64,000 nucleotides of DNA, taken from Paragorgia papillata. Its lineage: Eukaryota; Cnidaria; Anthozoa; Scleralcyonacea; Coralliidae. Where the stretch lies: NCBI GenBank assembly GCA_035771165.1, contig JAWNZC010000406.1:2644001-2708000 (forward strand), given 5' to 3'. Position 1 is the stretch's first letter. Every line of letters begins with the position of its first letter. Made by a program: the position numbers and the translations under genes. This document shows positions 1 through 11,928 of this stretch, piece after piece. The notes under the pieces are model-generated. The model was not told the origin of the DNA. It saw only the letters and a program-made list of their open reading frames with translations, and did not search any database.

Positions 1-1198
1 ATTGTCTGTGCCCATTGCTGTACTAATTGTTTTCGATAGCATAGCTTAATATACGCATTATTTTTGTTGCATAAAAGGAACAAAGTTTCAGATGTCTTCG
101 TACAGTTTCTGTCGCATAATTGTTTTGGTGTTTTTCGTACGGTTTTTCCCCACCTTAGTTTTGTTTCGACTTATTGAAGGCGTAATTTTTCCGTCTTTCT
201 ACTCAAAATGATGTGTTACACTTGAAAAACACAAATTCGACGTTTGGAAAGCAGCAAGTATAATTTAAAAACAGTAAACAAAACGTTTCACAAAAGCTCC
301 ACTCTTCACTCTTCAGCCAAAGTTCCTCGGTAAGGCCGGAATTAATTTTAGCTGTGTGGACCGATCAGATGCGTTTGGCCAGGATTGTCTGAGGTACTCA
401 GCCAGTAGTTATGCGCTCGCTCCGTGTTTAAAATGATCCTGAATGACCAACCTCGTCCCCAGGGCCATTTGTGGGGGCTGGGCCAAGATGGCGGCCAAAA
501 ACAAAATGGCTGGAACAAATGGCCCTGGCACAGGCAACACCGCTGCCCAACGTTTGCGCATGCGTGAATTTGCTGGAGTAAACATTGCAAGTAAAGTGGG
601 AACTAGCCGTGGCAACAACAACCAGACAGTGAAGACTTAGTAAGACTCGACTATTCATTTGTGTTTTAAAAAAAGGGTAAAGAAAATTACGAAGGGGTAA
701 ATTCAGAATATGTTACAATATTGACAAGGAAGCCATGCACAAATTACCTACCTTATCTTTTTGGTAGTATGCTTATAATTTTAACTTTTGTGTCGGACTC
801 TCGGACCAGTCCAAATATTTCAGTGTTTTCCCGCTCTTTTTCCGAGGACGAGCTCAGACGTCGCACATGCGCAAAACGTTTGGCAGCGGTGTTGGCACAG
901 GCTGCAAAAAATGCGCCATATTTTGCGCATTTTTGGCTCGGACCCAGTCTTCACTAAGTTTATCGGGCCTAGTCAGGCTCATTTTTTTCTCAATATTTAG
1001 TTCAGCTTGACTGACCCAAACTGAAAACAATCAAAACATTCAATTCCAAATACATTGTCGAATTATTAAAATAAATAGACTTTTAATAAATATCTGTAAA
1101 TGCTTAGTATTTATCATTTGCTCCACCGTTGTACCAAATTCGCAAGAAACTGGATTGCCGTTGTCTAGCCGGGCCGCCTTGTTTTCGTGAGTTTTCGG

Positions 1199-1266
<68 letters not shown>
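1199..1266. repeat. TAGA tetranucleotide microsatellite
   Basis: About 17 perfect TAGA units. The same locus in copy B (43,672-43,690) has about four, so the array expanded or contracted after duplication. It forms the 3' tail of the minus-strand LINE. Confidence 0.97.
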
Positions 1267-1267
<1 letters not shown>

Positions 1268-2270
1268 TTTATTTAACCACGCTAGCATCGTCAGCAAAAG
1301 CTGGTTTCCACGATGGGCGTGTAAAGCAATATAAGCAAAATTACATTATTTACAAACAGAACGAAAATAACAGAACAGTACTCAGCTATATTACATTGGT
1401 TGTAGTTTCGGTATTTACATAGATATAGAGAAAATCTTAGTTTGTGTCAACATAAGTAGCAATTTTTCGTTTAAAGCTTGAAAAGGATTTACTGTGTCTT
1501 ATATTATGTTTGATGGTAGGGAATTCCATATTGAGGCGCCATCAAACATAAGACTTTTTTTCATATTGTTTGTTCGTGGTTGTGGCAAACACACTTTAGA
1601 AGAACTGTCACGAAGATTGTGACTTAAGACGTCTTGCCAGAAAGTAAATAGTTTGTTCAGACATTCTGGCCCCATATTGTTAAGTATCTTAAACATGATT
1701 TTTGCTTTTGCCTTTTCCCTCTGTTGTTTTAATGGTTCCCATCCTAATGCATTTAAAACAGTTTCTTGGCTTACTTCATTAGGTAAATCTGCTATAATAC
1801 GAGCAGCCCTGTTTTGAAGTTTTTGTAAATGTGTAGACTGGGTTTCACCAAACACATTCCAAACTACACAACAGTAATTAAAGTGTGGTTGTATTATAGC
1901 ATTATATACTGATAAAAGTGTTTTCCTGTCAACAAATTCTTTTAGACGTCGAAGGGCGCCTAATCCCGAAGTAATTTTCTTCCATATCGGCTTTCAGTGT
2001 TACTTTTCCAATTCAAGTGCTGGTCGATTATAACTCCCAGAGTTTTACTTTCAGATACTTGCTTAATTTGCTTGCCTTCAATATTAATATTTAGTTGACA
2101 ATCATTGATTCGTTGTAGCATCTGTTGTGAACCAATCAATATAAATTCAGTTTTTGTTACATTCAGACTTAGTTTATTGGCTATGAGCCATTTCCGAAGA
2201 TTTTCTAAGTCCGAGTTTACTGCAATCTCAATCTCATTTGTGGATTCAATTCAGCGTTTTGAAAAACATT
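1267..2270 (-). pseudogene. Non-LTR retrotransposon fragment (RT C-terminal region), copy A
   Basis: On the minus strand the readable part (1,499-1,855 and, after a frameshift near 1,985, further upstream) encodes the region just after the reverse-transcriptase palm of CR1/L2-like LINEs: a LNWKSNTESI-type segment, then an RRLKEFVD..YNAIIQPHFNYC block and a closing SIWNSLP motif. The element is 5' truncated: no endonuclease or YADD catalytic motif is present. On its own strand it ends in an ATCT microsatellite (1,266-1,199), as many CR1/L2-type LINE 3' ends do. Copy B has an uninterrupted 212-codon version. The family assignment rests on motif recognition. Confidence 0.75.
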
Positions 2271-2806
2271 TAGGCTTCGTTTAGTCGAGAATTCTTGTTT
2301 GAAAAAAGCCTGCTTCTCAATGGCCAAACACTTAAATTCTGCCCTGTGGTGTACTTTCCTTTCGCAGCCAAAATACGTTTTGTCTTTGTTCACCAAGTCT
2401 TTTGTTAGCCCGATTTAGAAAACACTCTAAATTGCCGTCCCATGGACTTCGTTGTATGGTAGCTAGAGCACAGAGATGACACGACCCATCATTACATATT
2501 CTTCCGACGTTTTTACGGGTGTTTCGCCAGCTTTCCTCACATTTTCATTCATTTTGAAGTTGCTTTTAACAGCCGGCAATTCTGGTATCACTTATTTAAT
2601 ATAATTTGAGCCCTATAAACAACAAATGCCCGCGAGCTAGCCTGTCGCCCGCCTTGTTTCCACCAATCAGAGTACCTAAAACATCCAATGTTATCTTGAC
2701 CAATCAGATGTGGTGATAGCTCACCCTGTGCCAGGGCCATTTGTTCTTGGCCGCCATCTTGGCCCAGCGCCCACAAATGGCCCTGGGGACGAGGTTGCCT
2801 GAATGA

Positions 2807-3390
2807 TCCCTTTTTAAAATGAGACCTTTATAACGATATGCCATGAAGTATTACCCGAGTTCTGACCTGAATTCCGGCACAGAATAAGGATCAACCAGAA
2901 GTCCGACTCAGTGTCGGCACCTTTGATGTAAGCGTCCTCGCGAAATGGCGGCCTCGCCATCCCGGCGCCATTTTGAAAGTAAGTGCCCCCGGGAAATTAG
3001 CCCTCTCGTCCTTGCGACCCTCGGGCTCCTGTATTCAATTACTCTTGGCCTTCTTGTGACCTTTTAATTAAATTTATATTGTTATGTATATATATAAATA
3101 ATATTTAGTTAAGTAAATAAGTAATTTACTTTAGAAAACTGTTCTTTGGAAATAAAATTCTTTGACCAAAAGGTTATTAAAACTTCAGTACGCAGATACT
3201 ACGGGTAAGAGTCCGTGGCAAAAAAGTCCTGCACTCATGAAGCGGGTTTTACATTTCTCGATTATGCCGACACATTTGTTTATAGAAAAAGATGGCTAAA
3301 AATTTCGGAACTACGCATTGTTGAAGTACATCGAGTACGTATGTTGTTAGAAATTTTATAAGCTTTCATTCGGTGTATAGTTCAAACTTT
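2807..3390. other. Non-coding, no recognised feature
   Basis: No ORF, RNA gene or terminal repeat is recognisable here. The segment is present in both copies (45,233-45,816 in B). It contains a CpG-rich patch with AATGGCGGCCTCGCC near 2,940. Confidence 0.6.
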
Positions 3391-3921
3391 AGTGTTACCT
3401 GTAACTTTTTAAAATGTTCAAAATGTGCACACCATTGTTCGTAAAATAAGAATTATATGATGGAAAATGGACTCCCCACAAGTCTTATAGAATTTTGGAT
3501 ATTGTTTTTAAATACTAAACGCACAGCCCTGAACAACATATTAAACATAGGATACTGTGAAGTGCCATTCATGTCAGAACTTTTAATTTTCTCGCCGGGA
3601 AGTATTTTGAAGAATAAAAAAACATTATTTTGATCTGGACCGTCTGAAATGGATGAATTTCTTAAGTTTGTTTCTCCTTTTGCTGTTTTGATGTTTGCTA
3701 TAACCTCAGAAAGACTTCTGGTATGAACCTCAGATATTTCTTAAACAAAAGCTAATTCAAATATGAAAGGAGTGGAAAAGTTTGCAGATTTCTAGTTGAA
3801 GTTGAAAACGTTTTTGGTGCAAATTAGTGATCATACCTTTTCAACATATGAAAAAATATTAAAACTTTTATGTTCAACGGTGAGAACATTTTGAACATTT
3901 TAAAAAGTTACAGGTAACACT
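3391..3921. mobile_element. MITE with about 36-bp terminal inverted repeats
   Basis: The segment opening AGTGTTACCTGTAACTTTTT (3,391) is repeated in reverse complement at 3,885-3,921, with the match continuing through AAAATGTTCAAAATG. The 531 bp between holds no coding sequence. No clear target duplication was found. Copy B has only the left arm (from 45,817), because its sequence jumps from the equivalent of about 3,590 to about 7,118. Confidence 0.65.
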
Positions 3922-4034
3922 GTGACAGTTCATATGATATATTAACTATATTATTATTGACGAACACGTGACCTTCTAGAGAGTATTGTGTTATCGTGGC
4001 TTGACTGTCTGGGATTGCCTGCAGTGTAATATTT

Positions 4035-4138
4035 AACAATTAGACAACGACGCCGAGTTTTCTATGAGCGAATAGTCAACGAGGCGAAGCCGAGTTCACT
4101 ATCGCTCATAGAAAACGAGGGCGAGTTGTCTAATTGTT
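4035..4138. repeat. Hairpin-forming inverted repeat
   Basis: AACAATTAGACAAC at the left pairs with GTTGTCTAATTGTT at the right. Between them GAGTTTTCTATGAGCGA pairs with TCGCTCATAGAAAAC, around a GAGGCGAAGCC centre. A hairpin of similar design lies at 5,194-5,300. Both may be ends of one transposon. Confidence 0.7.
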
Positions 4139-4455
4139 TTAGTATAAATTTACAAACAAAAGTTAAATAAATTCTCGACCATAACATATTCTTTGAGGCT
4201 CTGATAATATGCAGATAAGATATATAACCAGTATGTCATAACATTTTATGATGGTATTCATGTGTACACACATATGAATGTTCATGTAGTAGCAAATTCT
4301 TACATGCTAAACTAGTCAAATATCAACAAACGGGCCAATTAATAGCTAATTTCCCGAAAAGTCATGTTATTATTACTTATAAATAGTAGTTGGTTATGTC
4401 TTGCCGCAATTACTATAGTTGCTATTAAATCATATGTATCATGTGATGAGGAAAA

Positions 4456-4839
4456 TCAGAGTGTGTGAATAGATTGTTTGCACATGACCTCCATCATGTT
4501 AGTTTTGATTTTTTTTTCTACTCGTGCTTGTCCCACCATATCCAATGAAAGCTGCTTGGGTTGCTGTAAGGTTTGAGTTGATTGCAGTCTTTGCACATTG
4601 ATGCTAATTTTGATGCAACACTCTCGTGCATGGTACCCTTTTTGCTCCGTCTGTGCCCACTTTTTACAACTAGTGATGCCCTTGTCATCAAAGTGCATAT
4701 CATAAAGCTGCTTATTCTCGAACTTTAGTTTACAAAATTTTTCTTGTATCTCTGAAAGTACCTTTAGAGCCTGTTGGCAGGTGATGATGTCGTTTGGCTT
4801 TACACGAGCAAGCGGTTTCCGATATACCTTCCAAACCAA
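4456..4839 (-). other. Open frame of 127 codons, origin unknown
   Basis: This frame lies between the two hairpins at 4,035 and 5,194. It is lysine- and glutamine-rich and has several cysteines (CKKWAQTEQKGYHARECC), but I recognise no domain. It may be a decayed exon of a transposon bounded by those hairpins, or a chance frame. It has no counterpart in copy B, where the region is missing. Confidence 0.2.
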
Positions 4840-5193
4840 GCATCGTTATTGCTCAATACTCAATAGGTACTGTATCTTTTCTCAGCCTTGTTAAGCATTC
4901 CAATTGTTTCCCATCGCTTTGCTCGTTCTGATAATAGGTATGCCTCAAATGCAAACTCGCTCATCAGTACGAGGCCTTGCTGCATTATACATGTATGTCT
5001 GGCCAGTCTGGGTGCTTTGTTTTTGAGTTAGCTAGTTCAGTTTGTTTGATATACAAATTTAACAACTTTTTAATAGGGTCACATGTACATAACGACTTAT
5101 CAGAAAAGGTTCTGCTGTATATCGTTGCTATTATCAAACAAAGTCACTTAAAATTCTACATGCTTATTAGTGTTTTGCATGGGAGAAACACTT

Positions 5194-5300
5194 AACAGTT
5201 ATACCATGAGCTCGAGTTGTATATGAGCTCATAGCCAACGAGGCGCTTCGCCGAGTTGGCTATTAGTTCGTATACAACGAGAGCGAATGGTATAACTGTT
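5194..5300. repeat. Hairpin-forming inverted repeat, second of a pair
   Basis: AACAGTTATACCAT pairs with ATGGTATAACTGTT, and the inner part pairs around a GAGGCGCTTCGCC centre. The central GAGGCG..CGCCGAGTT layout resembles that of the hairpin at 4,035-4,138. Confidence 0.7.
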
Positions 5301-5921
5301 TTATTATATAGCCAAGCACTGTACAAGAGAGAAAATTACAGCGAAATGTTTGAAACAACAAACTTCCGGCATAGGCAACTAATACTTCCGCCATGCGTAA
5401 TGATACCGATTCACATAGAGTTTCTCGCTCAGCTGTTCGGTAAACAGCTTCGAAATGTTCGGTATAAATGAGACGTAATGTTGCTCGAGAGACAAAAAAT
5501 GTGTTAAGCAGATCAACAAAAAAGATTGAAAGGTACCTTTATGAAGTCAAAAGGTGGGTCAGTTGTTTATATTAGCGTTACTGTCGTGAAAAAGGTTTTG
5601 ATTTCATGCCGAAAAATGAAACTGAAACACCTTCGGCAGTGAAACTAAATTACTTAGTTGGTTGTTTTTGAAAAAGAACATGCTTTTTACTACTCCAAAT
5701 CTTAATGCTTATCTAAATAAAAACAAGTCTCTTTACTGGTAATCTCCTGCGAAATGTGTGAATGTGTGTTGTAAGCTTGATTTTAACCGCGAGTTTCTTT
5801 GTTTGGCAACAAATTAATATCAACCCGTTAATTTAGTCGGGTTTTTGAAGTAAAAAGACATAATTTTTAGGTGAATTTTACCATTTAACATGCTAAATTG
5901 TGTATCTGTTAATGTATTTTT
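5301..5921. other. Non-coding, no recognised feature
   Basis: AT-rich DNA with short open frames only. I found no conserved domain, RNA gene or terminal repeat here. Confidence 0.5.
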
Positions 5922-5999
5922 ACACAATGTTGTTTTTTTATACATTGGTTTGAGGGTGTTACACAATGTTGTTTTTTTATACATTGGTTTGAGGGTGTT
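5922..5999. repeat. Two tandem copies of a 39-bp unit
   Basis: The unit begins ACACAATGTTGTTTTTTTAT and ends GAGGGTGTT. Two adjacent, near-identical copies start at 5,922 and 5,961. Confidence 0.9.
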
Positions 6000-6098
6000 G
6001 ATGTTTTACTGTATAAAAACCCGTCAATTTCAACTCTTTTCGGCAGTTTAAAAAAAAAACATGCCGCCATCTTGTTTTTTTCTCTACTAGTAGGATAT

Positions 6099-6246
6099 GA
6101 GCTGATAGCCTGGTAGTAGGGAACCAATCAGATTACGCAAAAGCTCATATCCGATAGCCTGCTATATAATAAGAGCTGATAGCCTGGTAGTAGGGAACCA
6201 ATCAGATTACGCAAAAGCTCATATCCGATAGCATGCTATATAATAA
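6099..6246. repeat. Two tandem copies of a 74-bp unit
   Basis: The unit starts GAGCTGATAGCCTGG at 6,099 and again at 6,173. Each copy itself has short inverted ends (GAGCTGATAG.. and ..AAGCTCATATC) and finishes with TATATAATAA. Confidence 0.9.
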
Positions 6247-6396
6247 ATGCATGTTATTCCTTTGAATTGATTACATTTGATAACAGCAGATATCTATACA
6301 ACCTTCTTTAATGAGTCATTATACATGTGTGATGTCAATGTGTTAAATTTGCATATCAAACAAACTCATACTCAGAAATAATCCCAATAGTGAAAT

Positions 6397-6700
6397 AAAA
6401 GTAGCGTGCTGCGTAGGCAGTGTAGAATTAACAACAATCGAAATATAGTAAGGTTAGATATACTGCCGAAACAGAGAACGTAGGAATCTAACGTTTCGAG
6501 CGAAGGCGCTTCATCTGTTATTGTCATTTTTATCTGATTGGCTTATTTTTGGTCACATGATTACCTTTCATATATAAGCTCATTGTTTGTTTACACTCTT
6601 TACGTTTCTCTCTGAGGAAGGGCCTTCGCTCGAAACGTTAGATTCCTACGTTCTCTGTTTCGGCAGTATATCTAACCTTACTATATTTCGATTGTTGTTC
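6397..6700. mobile_element. Inverted repeat carrying hammerhead motifs (Penelope-derived)
   Basis: The left arm (about 6,430-6,517) and right arm (about 6,603-6,699) are inverted copies of one sequence ending in TCTAACGTTTCGAGCGAAGG or its complement. The same repeat family recurs at 28,949-29,200. The arms hold hammerhead ribozyme cores on opposite strands. Inverted terminal copies with hammerheads are known for Penelope-like element pseudo-LTRs. The unit has no coding capacity. Confidence 0.6.
6609..6642 (+). ncRNA. Hammerhead ribozyme-like motif
   Basis: The conserved cores CTGAGGA (6,612-6,618) and GAAA (from 6,632) flank a possible stem II GGGC/GCTC. Stem III would be the self-complementary ACGT, as in dimer-dependent hammerheads, followed by T as the cleavage-site base. 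A stem I start TCT/AGA is present. One extra A sits between the first core and stem II, so activity is uncertain. Confidence 0.45.
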
Positions 6701-7569
6701 ATACTGAAATATCTCAAAACCGAAGCAAATAAACGAAAATCTGCAAAACAAGTTACTCTTTCAAATAAAACAGACTTAATTTTCGTTTCATAGGCACTAA
6801 TAGATTTTTTAATAAATAACAATACAAACAGTGCTCTTTTTTTGGGGGGGGGGGTCACAAAGAATAGAAATTATTTTCTGGGGGGTTATTTACAATTGTC
6901 AAGCCGTGAAGGGGGGGGTCAACCCTTATTTTATCTTTCAAGTAAACTATTTACCACCCCACTGGTGAACATTATAAATACAACTCAATGTCAATGTGTT
7001 AAAATACTAATGATAAAACCATCAATTTTGCCCGAATGACAAATGAATTTCTGCCCGAGTAATTTCAAGCTAACAGGAGGGGCGGGGGGGGGGGGGGGGG
7101 GGGGGTGCACTTTCCAATCACGTTCCTCGTTACCCAGAAGAACCCTTATTTAATACGACGAGATCGTCAGTTTCATTAATAAATTTCGTTGTAATCATTG
7201 ATCATCTGCAGGAAATTCACGCAAGAAATGTTCTTGCGACTATGCTTAGAAGAAAACCGCGTCTTATGAGAGACAGAACGCACAAACAGTATATATAAAC
7301 TTACTAAAACAACGAAATGGCAGGAGTTGCGCTAGGGAGGAGACTTCGTAAAATTATGGTCTCTCCTTCAACACTTCTTTCATTCCAAAGCCGCTGGTAC
7401 TCGACTCAGGTGAGTGCAATGAAAAAGAATCTATTAACTTCGTCGGTAATGCGACGTAAATGCGATGTCAAGTTAACGTCGAATTTCAGTCGAATTGTTG
7501 TTGGACTCGTGGATCCTGAAAACGACAAAAAAACATGGCGCCGAATTGTCACAGATAGAGGATTTATAA

Positions 7570-8630
7570 ACATTTATTAAATTCAACGTGACGATGCAGT
7601 CAAATGTAATACACTGGATTGATCATAATTGTTCGTCGAGTAACTCGAACACGCATTTAATATCGTCGCATTATCCGTTTGACTCAGACGAATTTAATTG
7701 CCGAGACGAGTTATATCGAGTTTAATATACGTCACAGTTTCGCCGAATAAAATTTAAACAATTAAATTCGTCTGAATAGCACAGGCCTATGGGTTATTCT
7801 TTTAACGCTTGTCAACAAGATTCTGCAAGTTTTATTTCGGGGGGGGGGGGGGCAAGAGAAAATGTACAAAAGTTGAATTAAAGGACAACTGATGCAATCA
7901 TGCTATTATAACCCCCTCACCCCCCCCCCCCCCCCCAAATCAATACAGTAACTGATATCAATTCATTGATTGATAATGATATTAGGTGCTATTTCAAGTG
8001 ATGAACCATATGGCATACCAGGTGACTACAGCAACCTTCATTTTATTCATTCCCAACTTGTCTATATAGCTTGGACTAGTAAACTGAAGGGCATGGGTTA
8101 AACCCACAGTTTAGTAGAGCTTTTTTTCTACTCACCCAGTGGTATGGTTTGTCACTCAGCTAGAGTAGCACTTAATATCCTTATTCTCCAACTGAGTTCA
8201 CTGTCCCACAATAATTATTCTACCGGTAATCAATTGATATTGGAATATGGAAGTTGATGACTAAGTGGTGACATACAGTAGTGTGTATCTAATTTGTGAC
8301 TTATCGATTATTATCAATTGATATCAATTTTCATTGATTAGAAAAAAATGTACGAAATTTAGTAAATATGTAATAAAGTTGCTGTCATAAATATGTAATA
8401 AAGTTGCTGTCTAATGCTATAACACAATTCCCACACAGAGATAATATTGATCAATGACAACTAATAGAATTCTACCCTGGAACCAGAGAGACTGTTCTTT
8501 TATGTTTTTGATGCTAGATTTGGCAATTTGTGCCAAATATGGAGCAGAGTGGAGATTGTGCCCATTATGGTTTGAACACCTTTGAGATACAGAGGACCTC
8601 AAAACTTCTGGAAACAGCTGGGTTATAGAT
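7570..8630. other. LDHD intron 1, copy A: G/C homopolymers and non-coding DNA
   Basis: This holds long G and C runs (about 7,840-7,856 and 7,919-7,937) and short repeats such as the doubled TAAATATGTAATAAAGTTGCTGTC near 8,365-8,412. No coding sequence is recognisable. Confidence 0.6.
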
Positions 8631-8639
8631 TAAACTAAA

Positions 8640-8905
8640 CTAATCTTATTTTTATACTGGATAGCTCTATCAGTTAATGGCTAACTGTTCTACCTAGAGG
8701 TCCAGTAAGGGCCATCCCTCATTGGTCCAGTGTTTCTACAGGAGGAAAATGGTCCGGAGTACCTGGAGGAAACCTGCGATGTTTGGTAGAGTCAAACTGG
8801 AAGCACTCTTCTCACATGCGGCCAAGGTGAAATTTTAATCAGATAACTGCTGATAGCAGGAATTGAACCAGGGTAAAAGGCACGTGTGCTAACCACTGTG
8901 CCACC
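8640..8905 (-). mobile_element. tRNA-derived SINE, copy A
   Basis: On the minus strand the head reads GGTGGCACAGTGGTTAGC, which fits a pol III A box. A B box (GGTTCAATTCC) follows about 35 bp later. The body and tail run to about 8,640. This head is shorter by about nine bases than that of copy B (CCTCTGCGA is missing). It lies in LDHD intron 1. Confidence 0.75.
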
Positions 8906-9648
8906 AATTGATATTATGAAAATTGATGGAAATAATGATAGTTCAGTCAATGTGATTTGCTGTACATGTATAACTTTTTAATTTGTGACTGTTGATTGGT
9001 CATTGATATATTGATTGACCAATTACATTAGGGGGGAGCAATAATTGATTTCCATGAAGTACACTGTACACTCTTGTATACTGCATACTGCACATGCAGT
9101 AGATGACAGGTCTGTAGCACTGATAGCACTGTCAAACAGTCATCAATGTTGGAATTGAACAAGCCTGTTTATAACAATAGTAAACAATTACATGATCATG
9201 TATAGTAAAATGTTTAATAGTATATTTAATAATTATATTAAATACAATAACACTGTATTTTACATGTAAGACCTATATGACGACACGTTACCAGGGTAGA
9301 TGCACTGATGATGTCACAAGGTTGCAGGAGCCTATCAGAATGTACCATGCTTTGCTTTAATATGAATAAAATAATAATCAAATTGTGACTTTCAGATTAT
9401 CTTGAAACACACTCTACAATGCAGGAAAATAGCATTTCAAAGACCCTAGAAATAAATAGAATTGAGGGAGAGGGGGGGGGGGGGGGGGCATGTCATCAGA
9501 CTCTCCAACTATTTGCTTTACTCTGCATTTCACCTTGAGCATTAGCTAGTGTAGACCGGTCAGCATTCATGAGTAGAAACCTGGAGCTCAAACAATTGAA
9601 TATAATTTATGCCATGGGCATGCCATACAATGTCATGTACTATACATG

Positions 9649-9990
9649 CAGTAGCGTAGCCAGGATTTTGTCGAGGGGGAGCCCACACAATTCTGTGGGG
9701 TCCGGGGCATGTCCCCCCCCTGGACATTTTTTTGAAATTTGGGTCTCTGAAACGGCATTTCCCGCATTTTGAGGGCACTTTTGAAGGAAATATACAGGTT
9801 CGATTTTGGGAAGGAAATAATGGATGTATCGCACTTTAAAATTGATGTGGAAAGAATAATTTAACTAATTATAACTTAACCCCATCTTACCATCTTAGTT
9901 GTTATTGACTTTACTTATCTCATATTTAGGTGCAGAAACTGCGAGTGCTAAGTGTCAAAACAATTTCCGGCGAGGGGGGGGGGGGGGGGC
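9649..9990. mobile_element. hAT-like end fragment, only in copy A
   Basis: The segment begins CAGTAGCGTAGCCAGGA, a typical hAT terminal repeat, and continues into a G-rich run. Copy B lacks this DNA: there CATGTACTATACATG runs straight into GTACATGTATACTG. The matching right end (TCCTGGCTACGC..) is not seen, so the fragment is truncated. Confidence 0.5.
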
Positions 9991-11157
9991 ATGTATACTG
10001 TATGCATGCTACTGTATACATGTACATGTATACTGTCTGAAACTTTTCAGTACCTCCATGCTGTTCGTCAGTTCATGAATTTTGCATGATATATATAGTA
10101 CTAAATTATTGATAAATACTAATTAGGATGCCGTCCAGCAAATACTCAAGCAACTTTCCTCCATTGTTGATCCTGGAAATGTTTCAGTTTCAAAGGCTGT
10201 AAGGGAACAGCATGGCAAAGATGAGTCACATCACTCAGTTTTGGCACCAGATGTGGTCGTTTGGCCAACCAGTACACAACAAGTTAGTGAGATTGCTAGT
10301 ACATGTTACCAACATGCAGTGCCAATGGTACCATTTGGAAGTGGGACTGGATTTGAAGGTGGTGTCGGAGCAGTTAAGGTAAACCTGTATACTGTACAGC
10401 ATAAATTTTTGATATATCAACTCTATATCCAGACTTCACTGTACTTGGGGGAGTTCCAGTGAGCATATATATCTCAACAACTACTGTATTTTCATGTTAG
10501 GAGAACGCCAGAAATACAGTTAGTAATGACTGGAAAAATCCTGATTTTTAATAAGGAATAACGTCATAATTTCTCGCTATGACAACAAAGGTGTAACATA
10601 TTTAGTAACATACTATGAACCTCTAAAAACGTCATTGCTGTATATCCTGACAATAGTTTTCAACACATTGATCAACTGGGCACGTACTTCTCTCCTCCTC
10701 AACCCCAGAATGCCAAAAATGAACATTAACTAGACAGTATTTCTTTTCAGGGTGGTGTGTGCATTGACTTGTCCAAAATGGATAAAATAATCGCCGTAAA
10801 TCCTGCAGATATGGATGTCACTGTGGAACCTGGATTTACCCGGAAATATTTGAATACATATTTACGTGATTCTGGTTTGTGGTTTCCAGTTGGTAAGCAG
10901 CACTGGCCATATCGTACCTGTAATCAAGTAAATAAATGTAGTCATTATAATTGTGTAAACAGTAGTAAGTGGATCAATACAGTGTATACTCACGATTTAT
11001 CTTCATAATATGTACGTACTTGCATTTGTGGTAAATATTTAAGACGGCTCGCGCTTGCAGCTCACCTTGTAAATCAGATACAGATCGCTGCTCATGCTTT
11101 ATCTATTACTTAGTAATGAGTTTTGAATAGTTTATATCGGCCTTACGTCTAGTTTGA

Positions 11158-11298
<141 letters not shown>

Positions 11299-11748
11299 TA
11301 AGGCATAACTGTATTAGTATACAGGCTAGATCTGATTCTCAGGATTGGAGAACACTGCTGCTTGAAGGCTGGTTTCCACTCAGGGAAATCTTTTTTAGGA
11401 CAGGATCGGACAGGAGTTTCTTTGTCTTGTGAACCCTCGGTCAGAACACAGGCATTAGAGATATTGTCTGGAGACTCGGCATACTTCAAAGCACCAATAA
11501 CGAGCTGTGATTTTATGTTGAACCGTACCCTACACCGTGCACATCCTTTGTTTTAGGTTTATTAATATTTTAAAAATAGCACGGTTGAGTGATTAAACTG
11601 AAACGTTGGTATTGGATAATTCGTTCATTATACTAAAATACAATGGGTTCAGTGACCGTGCACAAAATGCATAAAGGCGAAGAAAAAGATAGAACAACGA
11701 CTTTATAGCTGAGTTTCCAGACCATGTATATTTTGAATGACTATAGAC

Positions 11749-11922
11749 CATATTCATAAATGGCCGTGGAATTTATATTCTTTTATGTGCATATAAATTA
11801 ACCCCTCTGAACTTGTTTTCATGTGCGAAATTCAAAAGAATCTTTACTCTAAAACGAGATCAGAGGGGCTAATTTATATGCGCATAAAAGGATTTTAAAT
11901 CGTTGGCCATTTATGAATAATG
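11749..11922. mobile_element. Palindromic MITE, copy A
   Basis: CATATTCATAAATGGCC at the left pairs with GGCCATTTATGAATAATG at the right. The arms continue through TTATATTCTTTTATGTGCAT and the CCCCTCTGA/TCAGAGGGG blocks. The same element sits at 57,755-57,928. It lies in LDHD intron 4. Confidence 0.75.
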
Positions 11923-11928
11923 TAATGT

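Larger units (their letters stand above)
447..2797. mobile_element. TIR DNA element with 9-bp TSD (MULE-like), copy A
   Basis: The left end CAACCTCGTCCCCAGGG (from 448) is the reverse complement of the right end finishing at 2,797, and the match continues through the GGCCAAGATGGCGGCC segment, giving TIRs of about 50 bp. Both ends are flanked by CCTGAATGA (438-446 and 2,798-2,806), a 9-bp target duplication. TSDs of 9-10 bp are typical of Mutator-like and foldback elements; that assignment is inference. No transposase is visible inside. Instead the interior holds a LINE fragment on the minus strand, so the element is non-autonomous or has been interrupted. Confidence 0.75.

Noticed and set aside
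443..640. Short plus-strand frame starting in the TIR of the first element, also at 42,915
   Set aside because: It lies across the terminal inverted repeat, has no domain, and the minus-strand overlaps are equally open. It reflects the transposon end.
7840..7937. G and C homopolymer runs as possible regulatory or quadruplex elements
   Set aside because: Lengths differ between copies, runs recur at several intronic places (7,081, 9,474, 14,296, 49,004, 55,763, 61,405), and no conserved spacing is seen. They are treated as simple repeats.
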